From the NCBI RefSeq assembly GCF_002013465.1, contig NZ_MAFC01000012.1:1-64000 (forward strand): a DNA stretch of 64,000 bases, in the 5' to 3' direction. Below the pieces are notes generated by a model. It searched no databases. It saw only the letters and a program-made list of their open reading frames with translations, and was not told the origin of the DNA. A program made the position numbers and the translations under genes. How positions within the stretch are numbered: position 1 is the first letter of the stretch; the number at the start of each line of letters is the position of its first letter. Below, one piece after another: positions 49,446 through 59,009 of the stretch. Source of the DNA: Mycobacterium sp. D16R12. Lineage in GTDB: Bacteria > Actinomycetota > Actinomycetes > Mycobacteriales > Mycobacteriaceae.

Positions 49446-50864
49446 CTACGTCCCGGAAACGGTGAGCTGGCGGCGAGGTGATTGCACGGGTGCATCGTGG
49501 CGTCGCCAACTGTGGCGCAGCACCCGCAGCAGGAAGGCGGGCCGTCGCATCTGGGACGGGGAGTCGTGCAGATGGCTGACGCGCAGGATCGTTTCGGTGA
49601 TGCGGATGTCCTCACGCGCTGCGGCCATCATCGCGAGCGCCCACCACGCCAACAGCCGCCAGGCGATACGTTGCGTGACAGAAGCATTCGACGGTGCTCC
49701 GGTGAATAGAGGCGCCGCCAACTTGTTCTGTTGCCACACCGCGTTGATGCGTCGGCCGACTGCGTCGAAGTACCGGCGGGCGAGCTCGGCGTCGCCGGTG
49801 ATGAGGCAGTCTCTCAGTATCAGCGCCTCTGTGAGGGCCATGGTCATCCCCTGGCCTTTGATGGGATCCAGGCTGCAGATCGCGTCTCCAATCACCAGCA
49901 GCCCCTCGGGGAACTGCTGAACATGGTCATAGCGTCGCCACACGGCTTCGTGATATCGGTAGGTGTGTACGTCATCAATCGGCACCCCGGAACGAATGGT
50001 GTCCACCAACTCGGCGGGTGCGAATTGTTCTGCCAATGACATCATCTCGTCGAAGGTGGTGGGCGGTTCCTCCATGTTGAACTTGCCCAGGGTCACCATC
50101 ACGGTGCCGTTCTCGCAGCAGGCTATCGCTCCGCCGTGCGGGTGCTCTGGCGCCGGATTGAAGAAGGTCAGCTTGTCCATCGCGACGTCGTCGGAAACGT
50201 GCACGAGCTGACTGGCGTATGTCACCGGCGATGCCATGCGGACTTCGGCGGGCCTTTCGCATCCGAGCCGATCCAAGAACGTTTGAGTCCGCGGGGTCCG
50301 TCCGGTGGCGTCAACCACCAGGTCTGCGATGAGCGTCGTGACCAGCCCTGTGGATCGTCGCGCCACGCGAACGCCCGTGACGCGGTGCTCCTCGGTCATG
50401 GGCTCGATGACATCGTGTCCGTCGAGGAATTTGACATTGTCGATCAGTCGAACATGTTGTCGTACATGTGATTCCAGGAAGGGTCGGGTCGTGAGATAGA
50501 GCTTGAAAGTCCCCGGGTCGCGGAATTTCTCTGACCGGTTGAACATCTCATGTGGCCCGATCAGCATCTTGACGCGCGAAAGGTCACCCTCGTCGCAGAC
50601 GGTGGCTCCGTCTGCCCGGAGCTCTCTGAGAATGCCGGGGAACAGTTGTTCCAGGGCCTCGGTGCCCGAGCTCATGAACATGTGGATGTGCTGACCCTGC
50701 CGTACGCCGGTGCGCGGGGTGGCGCTCACGCTCAATTCGTCGCGCTCGACCACGGTGACCGATTCGTAAGACTCCGACAGCACCCTGGCTGCCAGTAGTC
50801 CGGCCATCCCAGCCCCGAGGACTACCGCGTGATCTCTGTGTTCCCGCTTTTCAGGTGTCATCAC
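49446..50864 (-). CDS. FAD-dependent oxidoreductase (geranylgeranyl reductase/halogenase-like)
   Basis: A 472-residue flavoprotein. AVVLGAGMAGLLAARVLSE binds FAD, VVDATGR is the mid-domain flavin motif, and LLVIGDAICSLDPIKGQGM is the second FAD motif of the class containing tryptophan halogenases, geranylgeranyl reductases and lipid hydroxylases. The halogenase motif WxWxIP is not seen, so a reductase or hydroxylase is more likely. Start 50864 (or 50861) has AAAGGATCGG upstream. The 82-nt region before it is strikingly AT-rich. Confidence 0.82.
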   Translation of the reverse strand: MMTPEKREHRDHAVVLGAGMAGLLAARVLSESYESVTVVERDELSVSATPRTGVRQGQHIHMFMSSGTEALEQLFPGILRELRADGATVCDEGDLSRVKMLIGPHEMFNRSEKFRDPGTFKLYLTTRPFLESHVRQHVRLIDNVKFLDGHDVIEPMTEEHRVTGVRVARRSTGLVTTLIADLVVDATGRTPRTQTFLDRLGCERPAEVRMASPVTYASQLVHVSDDVAMDKLTFFNPAPEHPHGGAIACCENGTVMVTLGKFNMEEPPTTFDEMMSLAEQFAPAELVDTIRSGVPIDDVHTYRYHEAVWRRYDHVQQFPEGLLVIGDAICSLDPIKGQGMTMALTEALILRDCLITGDAELARRYFDAVGRRINAVWQQNKLAAPLFTGAPSNASVTQRIAWRLLAWWALAMMAAAREDIRITETILRVSHLHDSPSQMRRPAFLLRVLRHSWRRHDAPVQSPRRQLTVSGT

Positions 50865-50946
50865 CGATCCTTTCGTCTCGATGAACCCTACTCTTACTAC
50901 TCTCTTAATTTCTTAGAAAAACCTTAGATTAGAGGCGGTGGGGCCC
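50865..50946 (-). promoter_or_regulatory. AT-rich promoter region with repeated TAAGA units
   Basis: On the minus strand the sequence contains CTAAGAAATTAAGAG, then TAAGAG again ten nt on, and an earlier TCTAAGG. The low GC content contrasts sharply with both flanking genes. It is probably the promoter of the FAD oxidoreductase pair and may hold a repeated regulator site. Confidence 0.4.
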
Positions 50947-52272
50947 TCAGCCGCCGAAGAGCAGATACAGCCCGGTGAAGGTGTATCCGACCATCACCAG
51001 CATCATCGCCAGCTGCCCTGTCACCTGGTGTCTCCGGGGCAAAACCTGCAGGGCCCGGTCGTGTGCGGCCATCACGCCCGCGATGTGCCCGGCCAGCACG
51101 AAAGCCACCTTGAGCGTCGCAAGCACCGAGGGGTGCATCGACAAGACATACGAGACGTCGACAGTGGAGAACCATCCCCGCCCGAGAGGGTCGGCGAGCC
51201 GCAGCAGTGTCTGCTGACCGCGCTCCACGAGATAGGTCAGATAGTGGGCGAACACATAACCGATGACGATCGGGATCAGCGAGTGCGCGAGCAGGCCCGG
51301 CAGAGTGCGCCGCGTCGCGCGGGTGACGCCGCCGGTCGCACGCGCGGCCAGGCAGAAGGTGGTGGCGACCGTGGCCACGAAGGCCGTCAGCCCGACGGTT
51401 CGGACCGCGACGGCCGTGACTGTGGAGCCCCCGGCAAGTTCGTCGACGAACGCGCGCCAACCGGGCATGGCCGAGAAACTGTCGAACGCGGTCGAACCCA
51501 GCAGGACCGCGAGCACCGCCACGACGCCCGGCCGAATCGGCAGTGACGGCAGATGGTCGAACGGATTGCCGAGCGCGATACGGCCGTCAGCGTTGCGCCA
51601 CACTGGTGATAGCCGCGAGGCGACCATGCTGTACACCTCGAACGGATCGGCTCGTGCGCACCAGCGAGTGCCACATGCCAGCGCGCCCGCGAGTGTAATC
51701 ACCAGATACGCCAATAGCCAGATCTTCACCGCGCGAAGCGATCCGGGGTCCGCGCTGGCCAGCTCCAGCCAGACGAACAGGTAGAGCCCGGCTGCCGCGG
51801 GCCAATATCCCCACCGCCGTGGGTATTCGGCGGGCGCAGGCCGTCGCGAGAAGGCCAGTAATCGGTACACGGCGCGCACGGGCGACAGTCGCCGCCACAC
51901 CGGCCCGAACAGCAGCGACAACGCCACCACCCCGACCCACAGCAGTACGTAGAAGACACCCGGCAGTGGATTCCTGCCGTCTTGCGGGCCGAATACCGCT
52001 GCCACGGTGATCCATGCGGTCGCCAGGAGTACCAGTGCGGTACCTGCCCAGCGTGCGGCCGGACCGTCGGCGACGGCCGTGATCCACACCGGCAGTGGTC
52101 GTCCGGGGCGGTCCGCGTCGAACCTGGGCTTCTTCCAGGCGAGCGCAACCACGGCGAAGGTGAACGTCAACGCCCACGCCGCGCCGATCAGCGCGTAGGT
52201 GTAGGGGATCGGAAGATCGGACGAACCGCCCAGGCCGTGGGCGAGTATGGCCGTCGACCGACCGGCGGTCAC
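50947..52272 (-). CDS. Polytopic membrane protein of the cupredoxin-linked operon
   Basis: A 441-residue protein with about ten predicted helices. The N-terminus has a conserved-looking AHGLGGSSDLPIPYTYA motif before the first helix. Later helices hold several histidines (LLAHSLIPIVIGYVFAHYL; VLAGHIAGVMAAH), which could bind a metal or heme. I recall homologues labelled 'fenitrothion hydrolase' in databases, but I would not rely on that name. It starts within the end of the lipoprotein gene (4-nt overlap). Function unknown. Confidence 0.7.
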   Translation of the reverse strand: MTAGRSTAILAHGLGGSSDLPIPYTYALIGAAWALTFTFAVVALAWKKPRFDADRPGRPLPVWITAVADGPAARWAGTALVLLATAWITVAAVFGPQDGRNPLPGVFYVLLWVGVVALSLLFGPVWRRLSPVRAVYRLLAFSRRPAPAEYPRRWGYWPAAAGLYLFVWLELASADPGSLRAVKIWLLAYLVITLAGALACGTRWCARADPFEVYSMVASRLSPVWRNADGRIALGNPFDHLPSLPIRPGVVAVLAVLLGSTAFDSFSAMPGWRAFVDELAGGSTVTAVAVRTVGLTAFVATVATTFCLAARATGGVTRATRRTLPGLLAHSLIPIVIGYVFAHYLTYLVERGQQTLLRLADPLGRGWFSTVDVSYVLSMHPSVLATLKVAFVLAGHIAGVMAAHDRALQVLPRRHQVTGQLAMMLVMVGYTFTGLYLLFGG

Positions 52273-52640
52273 GGCTCTACGGAGATCGTGGCGATCGTCT
52301 TCTTGAGCTTATGGAGCTCGACATCGACCTTCCCGGGCACACTGACGCTGAACTGGAACCTCTGGCCGCTCTTCGGTTCGATCTCGAAGCTGTGGTCGGG
52401 GGTCGAGTGAACGTGCAACTCGTCGGCGACATCGCTGTCCACGCGGATCACGATGGGTTCGCCGACCCGCGTCTGCAGCGTGGCGTTGCTCGGTGTGACG
52501 ACCCCACTCCTCATGGTGACGTTGACGGTCAGCGGCGCCGGCGGCGCGCTGGAGTCGGTGGCCGGGGCCTTCGTCGGGGTAGCGCATCCGGCGCAGATCA
52601 GCACTGCGGTGGTGATCGCGGTCAGGGCTCTCATCGTCAT
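52269..52640 (-). CDS. Cupredoxin-like lipoprotein
   Basis: A 123-residue lipoprotein. The signal ends VLICAGC, with the lipobox cysteine at residue 19. The mature domain has the cupredoxin pattern: VTMRSGVVTPSN, TRVGEPIVIRVDSD, DELHVHSTPDHSFEIEP, and FQFSVSVPGKVDVELH. The usual type 1 copper cysteine is absent, but histidines (HVH, DHS, ELH) remain, as in EfeO/PCuAC-like variants. It would sit on the outer face of the plasma membrane. It is flanked by, and coupled to, membrane protein genes of the same operon. Metal binding is inference. Confidence 0.78.
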   Translation of the reverse strand: MTMRALTAITTAVLICAGCATPTKAPATDSSAPPAPLTVNVTMRSGVVTPSNATLQTRVGEPIVIRVDSDVADELHVHSTPDHSFEIEPKSGQRFQFSVSVPGKVDVELHKLKKTIATISVEP

Positions 52641-52652
52641 CCTTGATTCCTC

Positions 52653-52811
52653 CTAGTCGCGGTGTTCTTCTTCGCCGACGGGATCGTCCTCGTCGTCTTG
52701 ACGCCGGTCTCGCACTGCCACCCAGATGACCACGCCCGCCACCAGGACCGCGGGCGCGAATGCGGGCAATGCCAACAGCAGTGAGTGATCGGCCAGGTAT
52801 TCGACGGTCAT
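52653..52811 (-). CDS. 52-residue single-pass membrane protein
   Basis: A short frame starting MTVEYLADHSLLLALPAFAP, with one membrane helix at about residues 10-33 and an acidic tail (RDRRQDDEDDPVGEEEHRD). It overlaps the stop of the large upstream membrane protein by 4 nt and ends 12 nt before the lipoprotein start. Its place in a chain of overlapping genes argues that it is real. It may be a small subunit or assembly factor of the complex; that is inference. Confidence 0.65.
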   Translation of the reverse strand: MTVEYLADHSLLLALPAFAPAVLVAGVVIWVAVRDRRQDDEDDPVGEEEHRD

Positions 52812-54661
52812 GGGCCGTGCGACACCGGCTCCTTGGGATCCGGGGTCGGTAATGCGTCACTGGCGCTGCGTGTTTCGGTGCCGTTGATGCGCCCGGCGCC
52901 CCAACTCAATGCCGCGATGAGTACCAGGGTGCAGAACAGCACCACCAGTGACGCCACGTTGAACAGCCAGGACGGATGGTTCTGGTTGCGCTCGCGCTGC
53001 AGGATCGTCAGCTCCTGGGTGAACGGTCGAGTGCTGGAGGAAAGCGCGGGCGTCTCCGGTGCTCCGATGCCGGGGTCGGCGGGCAAGAAGATCGGCACGC
53101 CGGTCATCGTGGTGCCGTCCTGCACGCGCAGCAGAGTCTTCCAGGACCCGGACACCGGGATGGGCTGCGTCGAACGGTAGTGGCCCGCACCGACCTTCTG
53201 TAGCCGGTCGATCGATAGCCCGCGGTTATTGGCCAAGCCGCCCTGCCAGGACAGGATCGTCACCCACTCGGGGTCGTCACTGATGAGGTCGCGCGGATTG
53301 ATCACCACGTCCGCTGACACCATGCGTTGACCGCCGTCGTTGGATAGCTCGCTCAATGTGATTGTCGCCGTGGCATGTTCAGGAACCTCGGTGCGCAGGC
53401 CATTGGCCACCGCGCCACCGATGATCAGCACGGTGACGATGACGGCCGTGATGCTCAGGGCAGGTCTGGGCAGCTGCCGCCCGGTGAGCACCATGCCCAG
53501 CAGCGCGCCGCAGATGCCCATGGCGATCGCGACAGGCACCGCCATCGCGAGGGCCTCCGGCCACATGCTCACCGGCCACGGGTAGCGGTAAACCGCGCCG
53601 ATCCAGAGCGACTCCAGCCACAGCCCGGCGGTACCCACACCCAGGCCTGCGATAGCGCCGAAGAGTATGGGGCGTTTGATCAATGGGGTCAGCGCGATGA
53701 GTTCGACGACCAGAGCCGGCCCGAGATACAGCGCGAACCAACTCGTCGGCCCTCCGAGAATTGGGCCGACGAGCACCGAGACGGCCCCGCGCAGTGTGAT
53801 GGCGAGCAGGGCAGCGATGATGGCGGCGCCGCGGCCCATGACCATGCGCGCGGCCACCGCGGCGAAGGCGCCGGCCGCGGCGATCATCATCGGCTGCTGC
53901 ACCAACCGGAACTGCTCGACGCCGAAGTCGTACTCGATCTGAAACACCGACAGGCCGATGAACAACCCGCCAAAGGACATGTAGCGCAAAAACTTCACGA
54001 AGCTGGTGTCATCGTCTGCGTTGAAGCCGATGGCCCGCCGGCCCTCGTATTCGAGGATCAGTACCGAGACCAGCGACAGCCCGGCACCGCCGATCAGCAT
54101 CAGGTGAGTGGGGCCCCAGAGCGTGACGTCCTGGCCGAAGATGCGGTGCCAGATGTCGTCCAGTGGGAACCCGATCAACGCGTACAGGCCGCACATCGCC
54201 ATCAGCAGACCACCGACCGGCGCGTACCAGGTGCGAGTGATGCGCACTGCCGCCGAACCGGGCCTGTCGTAGGGCAGAACGATCGCCAGCGTTCCCGCGA
54301 TGAACAGCAGGAACAACCCGAACAGGATGAAGTAATGCGCGGGGTTGGCCAGCGGGCCCGCGTCGCGCCCCTTGCCGATGTGCAGACTCACATCCCAGAT
54401 GAAACCGAACAATGCGGCGACGATCGTCGAGACGAAGAGGCAGATCTGAAGGGCCACCCAGGGCGGGCGATTGAACTTGTTACCCACCCGATCTGCGAGG
54501 TTCTGTAGCCAGGTGATGCGTCGCTGCCGGTGCAGGTATCCGATCCACAGCAGGCCACCCGAGACGATCGTGGCCGCCACCGACATGCCGATCACCTGGT
54601 CGAGCGCGGCGCCACCGCCTTCGTTGGCTGCAGCGATGATGTGCAGAGACTCCGTTGTCAT
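52808..54661 (-). CDS. Large polytopic membrane protein with C-terminal periplasmic domain
   Basis: A protein of about 617 residues with roughly 12 helices in its first 430 residues, then an exported domain of about 140 residues and a last helix. Histidines occur at helix ends (WDVSLHIGKG; NPAHYFILFG; WGPTHLMLIGG), as in metal- or heme-binding membrane proteins. The exported domain (IPVSGSWKTLLRVQDG; GVPIFLPADP) resembles the CopC/YtkA/FixH beta-sandwich type. The ATG at 54661 follows AGGATGG; a longer frame is possible. It is the first gene of the four-gene operon and is divergent from holA. Function unknown. Confidence 0.72.
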   Translation of the reverse strand: MTTESLHIIAAANEGGGAALDQVIGMSVAATIVSGGLLWIGYLHRQRRITWLQNLADRVGNKFNRPPWVALQICLFVSTIVAALFGFIWDVSLHIGKGRDAGPLANPAHYFILFGLFLLFIAGTLAIVLPYDRPGSAAVRITRTWYAPVGGLLMAMCGLYALIGFPLDDIWHRIFGQDVTLWGPTHLMLIGGAGLSLVSVLILEYEGRRAIGFNADDDTSFVKFLRYMSFGGLFIGLSVFQIEYDFGVEQFRLVQQPMMIAAAGAFAAVAARMVMGRGAAIIAALLAITLRGAVSVLVGPILGGPTSWFALYLGPALVVELIALTPLIKRPILFGAIAGLGVGTAGLWLESLWIGAVYRYPWPVSMWPEALAMAVPVAIAMGICGALLGMVLTGRQLPRPALSITAVIVTVLIIGGAVANGLRTEVPEHATATITLSELSNDGGQRMVSADVVINPRDLISDDPEWVTILSWQGGLANNRGLSIDRLQKVGAGHYRSTQPIPVSGSWKTLLRVQDGTTMTGVPIFLPADPGIGAPETPALSSSTRPFTQELTILQRERNQNHPSWLFNVASLVVLFCTLVLIAALSWGAGRINGTETRSASDALPTPDPKEPVSHGP

Positions 54662-54814
54662 TGGTCGGCCATCCTGTCCGCTGAGTGGGCGAGCAACAGT
54701 GCTACTGGTCGGTAATGGTTGCAGAGTTCCCCGGCTCAAACTGGGGTACGTGTTAATCGCTTACCCGGTCGGCGGCGGAAACTCCCTGTCCCCGCGGCAT
54801 GGCACGATCGTCGG

Positions 54815-55765
54815 GTGACCGATGCGCTGCACTTGATCCTGGGAGACGAAGAACTACTGGTCGAGCGTGCGGTGACGTCGGTGCTGCATGCGGTTCGCGG
54901 CAAGACGGGTGGGGATATCCCCGTCAACCGGTTGCGGGCGGGGCAGGTCGATGTGGCGGAGCTGGCCGAGCTGCTGAGCCCCTCGCTGTTCTCCGACGAG
55001 AGAGTCATCGTTGTCGAGGCCGCCGCCGAGGCGGGCAAGGACTCCGTCGCCCTCATCGAGCAGGCGGCCTCCGACCTGCCGCCGGGAACCTTTCTGCTTG
55101 TCCAACATTCGGGTGGTGGCCGCGCGAAGGCGCTGGCCACCACATTGCAGAATCTCGGAGCCGCAGTGCACAACTGCGCACGGATCGCCAAGGCCGCCGA
55201 GCGCGCCGACTTCGTGCACAAGGAATTCCGCCGCCTGGGGCAGAAGGTGGACGCCGATGTGGTCGCCATCGTGATTGACGCCGTCGGCTCCGACATTCGG
55301 GAACTGGCGGCAGCGTGTTCACAGTTGGTATCGGATACCGACGGCAACGTCGACGAGGCCGCGGTGCGCCGCTATCACTCCGGACGTGCGGAGGTGTCCG
55401 GATTCGATATCGCCGACAAGGCGGTGGTGGGCGACGTCGCCGGCTCGACGGAGGCGCTGCGCTGGGCCATGCAGCGGGGCGTCCCGCACGTGTTGTTGGC
55501 CGATGCGCTCGCTGAGGCGGTGCACACGATCGCACGGGTGGGGCCCATAAAACAGAACGCCTACTCGGCGGCGTCCGAGCTTGGGATGCCTCCGTGGCGC
55601 ATCGAAAAGGCGCAGAAACAGGCGCGCCGGTGGTCGCGTGATGCGGTGGCCGAGGCGATCCGGGTAGTGGCCGCGCTCAACGCCGATGTGAAGGGGGCGG
55701 CGGCCGATGCCGACTACGCCCTGGAATCTGCGGTGCGCAAGGTGGCCGAATTGGTGAACACCTGA
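54815..55765 (+). CDS. holA: DNA polymerase III delta subunit
   Basis: A 316-residue clamp-loader subunit that opens the beta sliding clamp. [16 protein letters not shown] is the N-terminus of the family, with [20 protein letters not shown] and [20 protein letters not shown] in the conserved C-terminal half. The start is GTG 54815. In M. tuberculosis it directly follows comEC; here 6 kb of opposite-strand genes separate them. Confidence 0.92.
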   Translation: MTDALHLILGDEELLVERAVTSVLHAVRGKTGGDIPVNRLRAGQVDVAELAELLSPSLFSDERVIVVEAAAEAGKDSVALIEQAASDLPPGTFLLVQHSGGGRAKALATTLQNLGAAVHNCARIAKAAERADFVHKEFRRLGQKVDADVVAIVIDAVGSDIRELAAACSQLVSDTDGNVDEAAVRRYHSGRAEVSGFDIADKAVVGDVAGSTEALRWAMQRGVPHVLLADALAEAVHTIARVGPIKQNAYSAASELGMPPWRIEKAQKQARRWSRDAVAEAIRVVAALNADVKGAAADADYALESAVRKVAELVNT

Positions 55766-55793
55766 CCCGCCGGAGCTACCTCAAGACGCGAAA

Positions 55794-55823
55794 AACGCCG
55801 AGCGCGCGTGCGCGCTCGGCGTT
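55794..55823. terminator. Bidirectional terminator between holA and rpsT
   Basis: AACGCCGAGCGCG (55794-55806) pairs perfectly over 13 bp with 55811-55823 around a 4-nt loop. For rpsT transcription (minus strand) the hairpin is followed by a run of five T, a standard intrinsic terminator. The genes are convergent. Confidence 0.88.
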
Positions 55824-55838
55824 GATCGGAAAACTAGA

Positions 55839-56099
55839 TCAGAGCTTGTTCAGAGCCAGGGCCAGCGCCGACTTCTTGTTGGCGGCCTGGTTCTTGTGGA
55901 TGACACCCTTGGTGACGGCCTTATCCAGCTTGCGGCTGGCGGCGACGAGCAGCTCGCCCGCCTTACCCTTGTCACCTTCGGCGAGGGCATCGCGGAAACC
56001 GCGGACTGCCGTACGCAGCGACGACTTGGTCGCCTGGTTGCGCAACCGGGCACGCTCGTTGGTCCGGATGCGCTTTTCCTGCGACTTGATATTGGCCAC
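55839..56099 (-). CDS. rpsT: 30S ribosomal protein S20 (bS20)
   Basis: An 86-residue basic protein binding 16S r[23 protein letters not shown] is the usual N-terminus, and [17 protein letters not shown] the C-terminal signature. It starts with GTG 56099 and GAAGGA upstream; non-ATG starts are common for this gene, which is autoregulated at translation in E. coli. The longer frame to 56291 is rejected. Confidence 0.96.
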   Translation of the reverse strand: MANIKSQEKRIRTNERARLRNQATKSSLRTAVRGFRDALAEGDKGKAGELLVAASRKLDKAVTKGVIHKNQAANKKSALALALNKL

Positions 56100-56323
56100 G
56101 CGTCTAAATCCTTCGGTAAATCGTCTGGTAGGGCGGCAGGCCTCCAGATCATTGGATCCAGGGCAGCTGAGCAGCGCCGCAAGGGAAGACACTACCAGGG
56201 GTGCGGCCGAAACCTGAAACCGACGGGTGGGCCAACAACGCGAGATTGCGTCCAGGTAGCCAGCAAGTATCGGCGATACGCGCGCACGCACTGCCGAATC
56301 CGGCGAGTTGGTGCAGCATAGGC

Positions 56324-58000
56324 ATGGTGAGCCTGCGAACAGTTATGCCGAACTCGGGGCGACCCACACGCACGGCGGCAACGCCACGGCTAACCCGGCG
56401 TGATGACCAGATCTTTGGCGGATACCGCGCACTGGTGTCCGAAAAGGGCGCCTACTCCAAAGCATTCGATGAAATGTTCGACGCGGATGGCAACGTGCGT
56501 GGCCCCTACAAGGGGATCTACGCCGAGCTCGCGCCGACCGATGCCGCCGACCTGGCGGCCCGTGCGGATGCGCTGGGCAGAGCGTTCGTCGATCAGGGAA
56601 TCACCTTCTCGCTGTCGGGTCAGGAACGGCCGTTTCCGCTGGATCTGGTGCCGCGCGTGATCGCGGCGGCCGAATGGTCGCGGCTGGAGCGAGGTATCGC
56701 TCAGCGGGTCAAGGCGCTCGAGATGTACCTGGCCGATATCTACGGCGATCAGGAGATTCTGCGTGACGGGGTAATCCCTCGCGCCTTGATCACCTCCTGT
56801 GAGCACTTCCACCGCGAGGCGGCCGGGATCAACCCGCCCAACGGGGTGCGCATCCATGTCGCGGGTATCGACCTGGTGCGCGATGCGCAGGGCACCTTCC
56901 GGGTGCTCGAGGACAATCTGCGGTCCCCGTCCGGGGTGTCGTACGTGATGGAGAACCGCCGCACCATGGCGCGCGTCTTCCCGGACCTGTTCACCTCGCA
57001 CCGGGTGCGCGCGGTGGACGACTACGCCTCGCATCTGTTGCGGGCCCTGCGTAAATCGGCGGCCACCAATGAGGCCGATCCCACCGTGGTGGTTCTCACA
57101 CCCGGTGTCGCGAACTCCGCCTACTTCGAGCACTCACTGCTGGCCCGCCAGATGGGTGTGGAACTCGTCGAGGGACGCGACCTGTTCTGCCGCGACAACC
57201 AGGTCTACATGCGCACCACCGAGGGGGAGCGTCAGGTCGATGTCATCTACCGCCGCATCGACGACACCTACCTGGACCCCATGCAGTTCCGCCCCGATTC
57301 GGTGCTCGGGGTCGCGGGGCTGCTGAACGCCGCCCGCGCCGGGAACGTTGTCATCTCCAGCGCGGTTGGCAATGGCGTGGGCGACGACAAACTCGTCTAC
57401 ACCTACGTGCCGACGATCATCGAGTACTACCTCGGTGAGAAACCGATCGTCGCGAACGTGGATACCTACCGATGTTGGCTCGACGACGAGCGCGAGGAAG
57501 TGCTTGACCGCATCGACGCGCTCGTCATCAAGCCGGTGGAGGGGTCCGGCGGGTACGGCATCGTGTTCGGGCCCGACGCCTCCGAGAAGGAACGCGCCGC
57601 GATCGCCAAGAAGATCAGAATGGATCCGCGTGGGTGGGTGGCCCAGCCCGTGGTCCAGTTGTCCACGGTGCCCACGAAAATCGGCGATCAACTGGTGCCT
57701 CGGCATGTGGATCTGCGCCCGTTCGCGGTCAACGACGGCGATGACGTGTGGGTGCTGCCCGGTGGTCTCACCCGGGTGGCGCTGCCGGAGGGCTCGCTGG
57801 TGGTGAACTCCAGCCAGGGTGGCGGGTCCAAGGACACCTGGGTGCTGGCCTCGCGGGCCTCTGTCGCCGAGCGCGAACTCTCGGGCGCCGAAGTTGTCCC
57901 CGAACTGCCGCAGGCGGCGGAGGTTGAACAGGGACCTGAGGCGGCTACCGCGGGTCTGCAGGTGCAACAACAACAGCAACAACAGCAGGTGATGTCCTAA
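56324..58000 (+). CDS. Circularly permuted ATP-grasp protein (DUF404/DUF407)
   Basis: A protein of about 558 residues. [21 protein letters not shown] split at about 40-60, the [19 protein letters not shown] segment near 205-223 and [17 protein letters not shown] near 400-416 are the ATP-grasp features of the permuted type 2 group. These enzymes are predicted amide ligases that make peptide-like bonds, and they co-occur with the alpha-E and transglutaminase genes that follow. The C-terminus is a glutamine run (QQQQQQQQ) made of mixed CAA/CAG codons. ATG 56324 is chosen; GTG 56327 is also possible. Orthologue position: Rv2411c. Confidence 0.85.
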   Translation: MVSLRTVMPNSGRPTRTAATPRLTRRDDQIFGGYRALVSEKGAYSKAFDEMFDADGNVRGPYKGIYAELAPTDAADLAARADALGRAFVDQGITFSLSGQERPFPLDLVPRVIAAAEWSRLERGIAQRVKALEMYLADIYGDQEILRDGVIPRALITSCEHFHREAAGINPPNGVRIHVAGIDLVRDAQGTFRVLEDNLRSPSGVSYVMENRRTMARVFPDLFTSHRVRAVDDYASHLLRALRKSAATNEADPTVVVLTPGVANSAYFEHSLLARQMGVELVEGRDLFCRDNQVYMRTTEGERQVDVIYRRIDDTYLDPMQFRPDSVLGVAGLLNAARAGNVVISSAVGNGVGDDKLVYTYVPTIIEYYLGEKPIVANVDTYRCWLDDEREEVLDRIDALVIKPVEGSGGYGIVFGPDASEKERAAIAKKIRMDPRGWVAQPVVQLSTVPTKIGDQLVPRHVDLRPFAVNDGDDVWVLPGGLTRVALPEGSLVVNSSQGGGSKDTWVLASRASVAERELSGAEVVPELPQAAEVEQGPEAATAGLQVQQQQQQQQVMS

Positions 58001-58977
58001 TGCTGGCGCGAAACGCGGAGTCGCTCTACTGGATCGGTCGGTATGTCGAGCGTGCAGATGACACCGCGCGCATCCTCGACGTCACGGTGCACCAGCTGCT
58101 CGAGGACGCCAGCGTCGACCCCGACCACGCCTCCCGCGTGCTGCTGCGCGTACTGGGCATCGACGCGCCGGACATCGTGCTCGATGTGTGGTCACTCACC
58201 GAACTTGTCGCGTTCAGCCGTGGCGTGCAGGGCGGGTCGATCGTCGACTCCATTTCTGAAGCGCGTGAGAATGCCCGCGGCGCACGCGAAGTGACTTCCA
58301 CCGAGATGTGGGAGTGCCTCAACACCACCTACAACGCGCTCGCGGACCGGGAGCGCGCCGCCCGCAGACTCGGCCCCCACGAGTTCTTCACCTATGTGGA
58401 GGGGCGCGCCGCGCAATTCGCGGGACTCGCCGACTCCACGCTCAGCCGTGACGACGGGTACCGATTCCTGGTGTTGGGCCGGTCCATCGAGCGGGTCGAC
58501 ATGACGGTGCGGCTGCTGCTTTCGCGCGTTGGCGACCGTGCGTCCTCGCCCGCCTGGGTGACCCTGTTGCGCAGCGCGGGCGCTCACGACACGTATCTGC
58601 GTACCTACCGCGGGGTGTTGGATGCCAGCCGGGTGGTCGAGTTCATGCTGCTGGACCGGCTGTTCCCGCGTTCGGTGTTCCACTCACTGCGTCAGGCCGA
58701 GCTGAGTCTGGAGGAACTGGATCACCAGCCGCATAGCCGGGTTGGCGCGCGTGCCGAGGCGCAGCGACTACTGGGGCGAGCCCGCAGTGAGTTGGAGTTC
58801 ATGCGCCCGGGAGTGCTGCTGGAGGACCTGCCGACGCGCCTGGCCGGGCTGCAACAGACCTGCCGGGAATTGGGTGAGGCGGTGGCGCTGCAGTACTTCC
58901 ACGCTGCGCCGTGGGTGGCGTGGAGCGATGCCGGTGGTCGCCACGATGTGGATCCCATTGAAGAAGGCGAGATCTGA
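58000..58977 (+). CDS. Alpha-E domain protein (DUF403)
   Basis: A 325-residue all-helical protein. [25 protein letters not shown] (its first 25 residues) and the ETYRG-like YLRTYRGVLDASRVVEF segment with FPRSVFHSLRQAE are the family hallmarks. Its ATG overlaps the stop of the ATP-grasp gene by one nt, so the two are coupled. Its chemistry is unknown; it is presumed to act with the ATP-grasp partner on the same product. Confidence 0.85.
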   Translation: MLARNAESLYWIGRYVERADDTARILDVTVHQLLEDASVDPDHASRVLLRVLGIDAPDIVLDVWSLTELVAFSRGVQGGSIVDSISEARENARGAREVTSTEMWECLNTTYNALADRERAARRLGPHEFFTYVEGRAAQFAGLADSTLSRDDGYRFLVLGRSIERVDMTVRLLLSRVGDRASSPAWVTLLRSAGAHDTYLRTYRGVLDASRVVEFMLLDRLFPRSVFHSLRQAELSLEELDHQPHSRVGARAEAQRLLGRARSELEFMRPGVLLEDLPTRLAGLQQTCRELGEAVALQYFHAAPWVAWSDAGGRHDVDPIEEGEI

Positions 58978-59009
58978 CGATGAGCCACTTGCGCGAAGAG
59001 GAGAAGTAG

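Noticed and set aside
52309..52860. 183-residue minus-strand frame across the lipoprotein and small membrane protein genes
   Set aside because: It is in another frame, arginine-rich and without motifs, whereas the lipoprotein and the 52-residue protein have clear signals and fit the overlap pattern.
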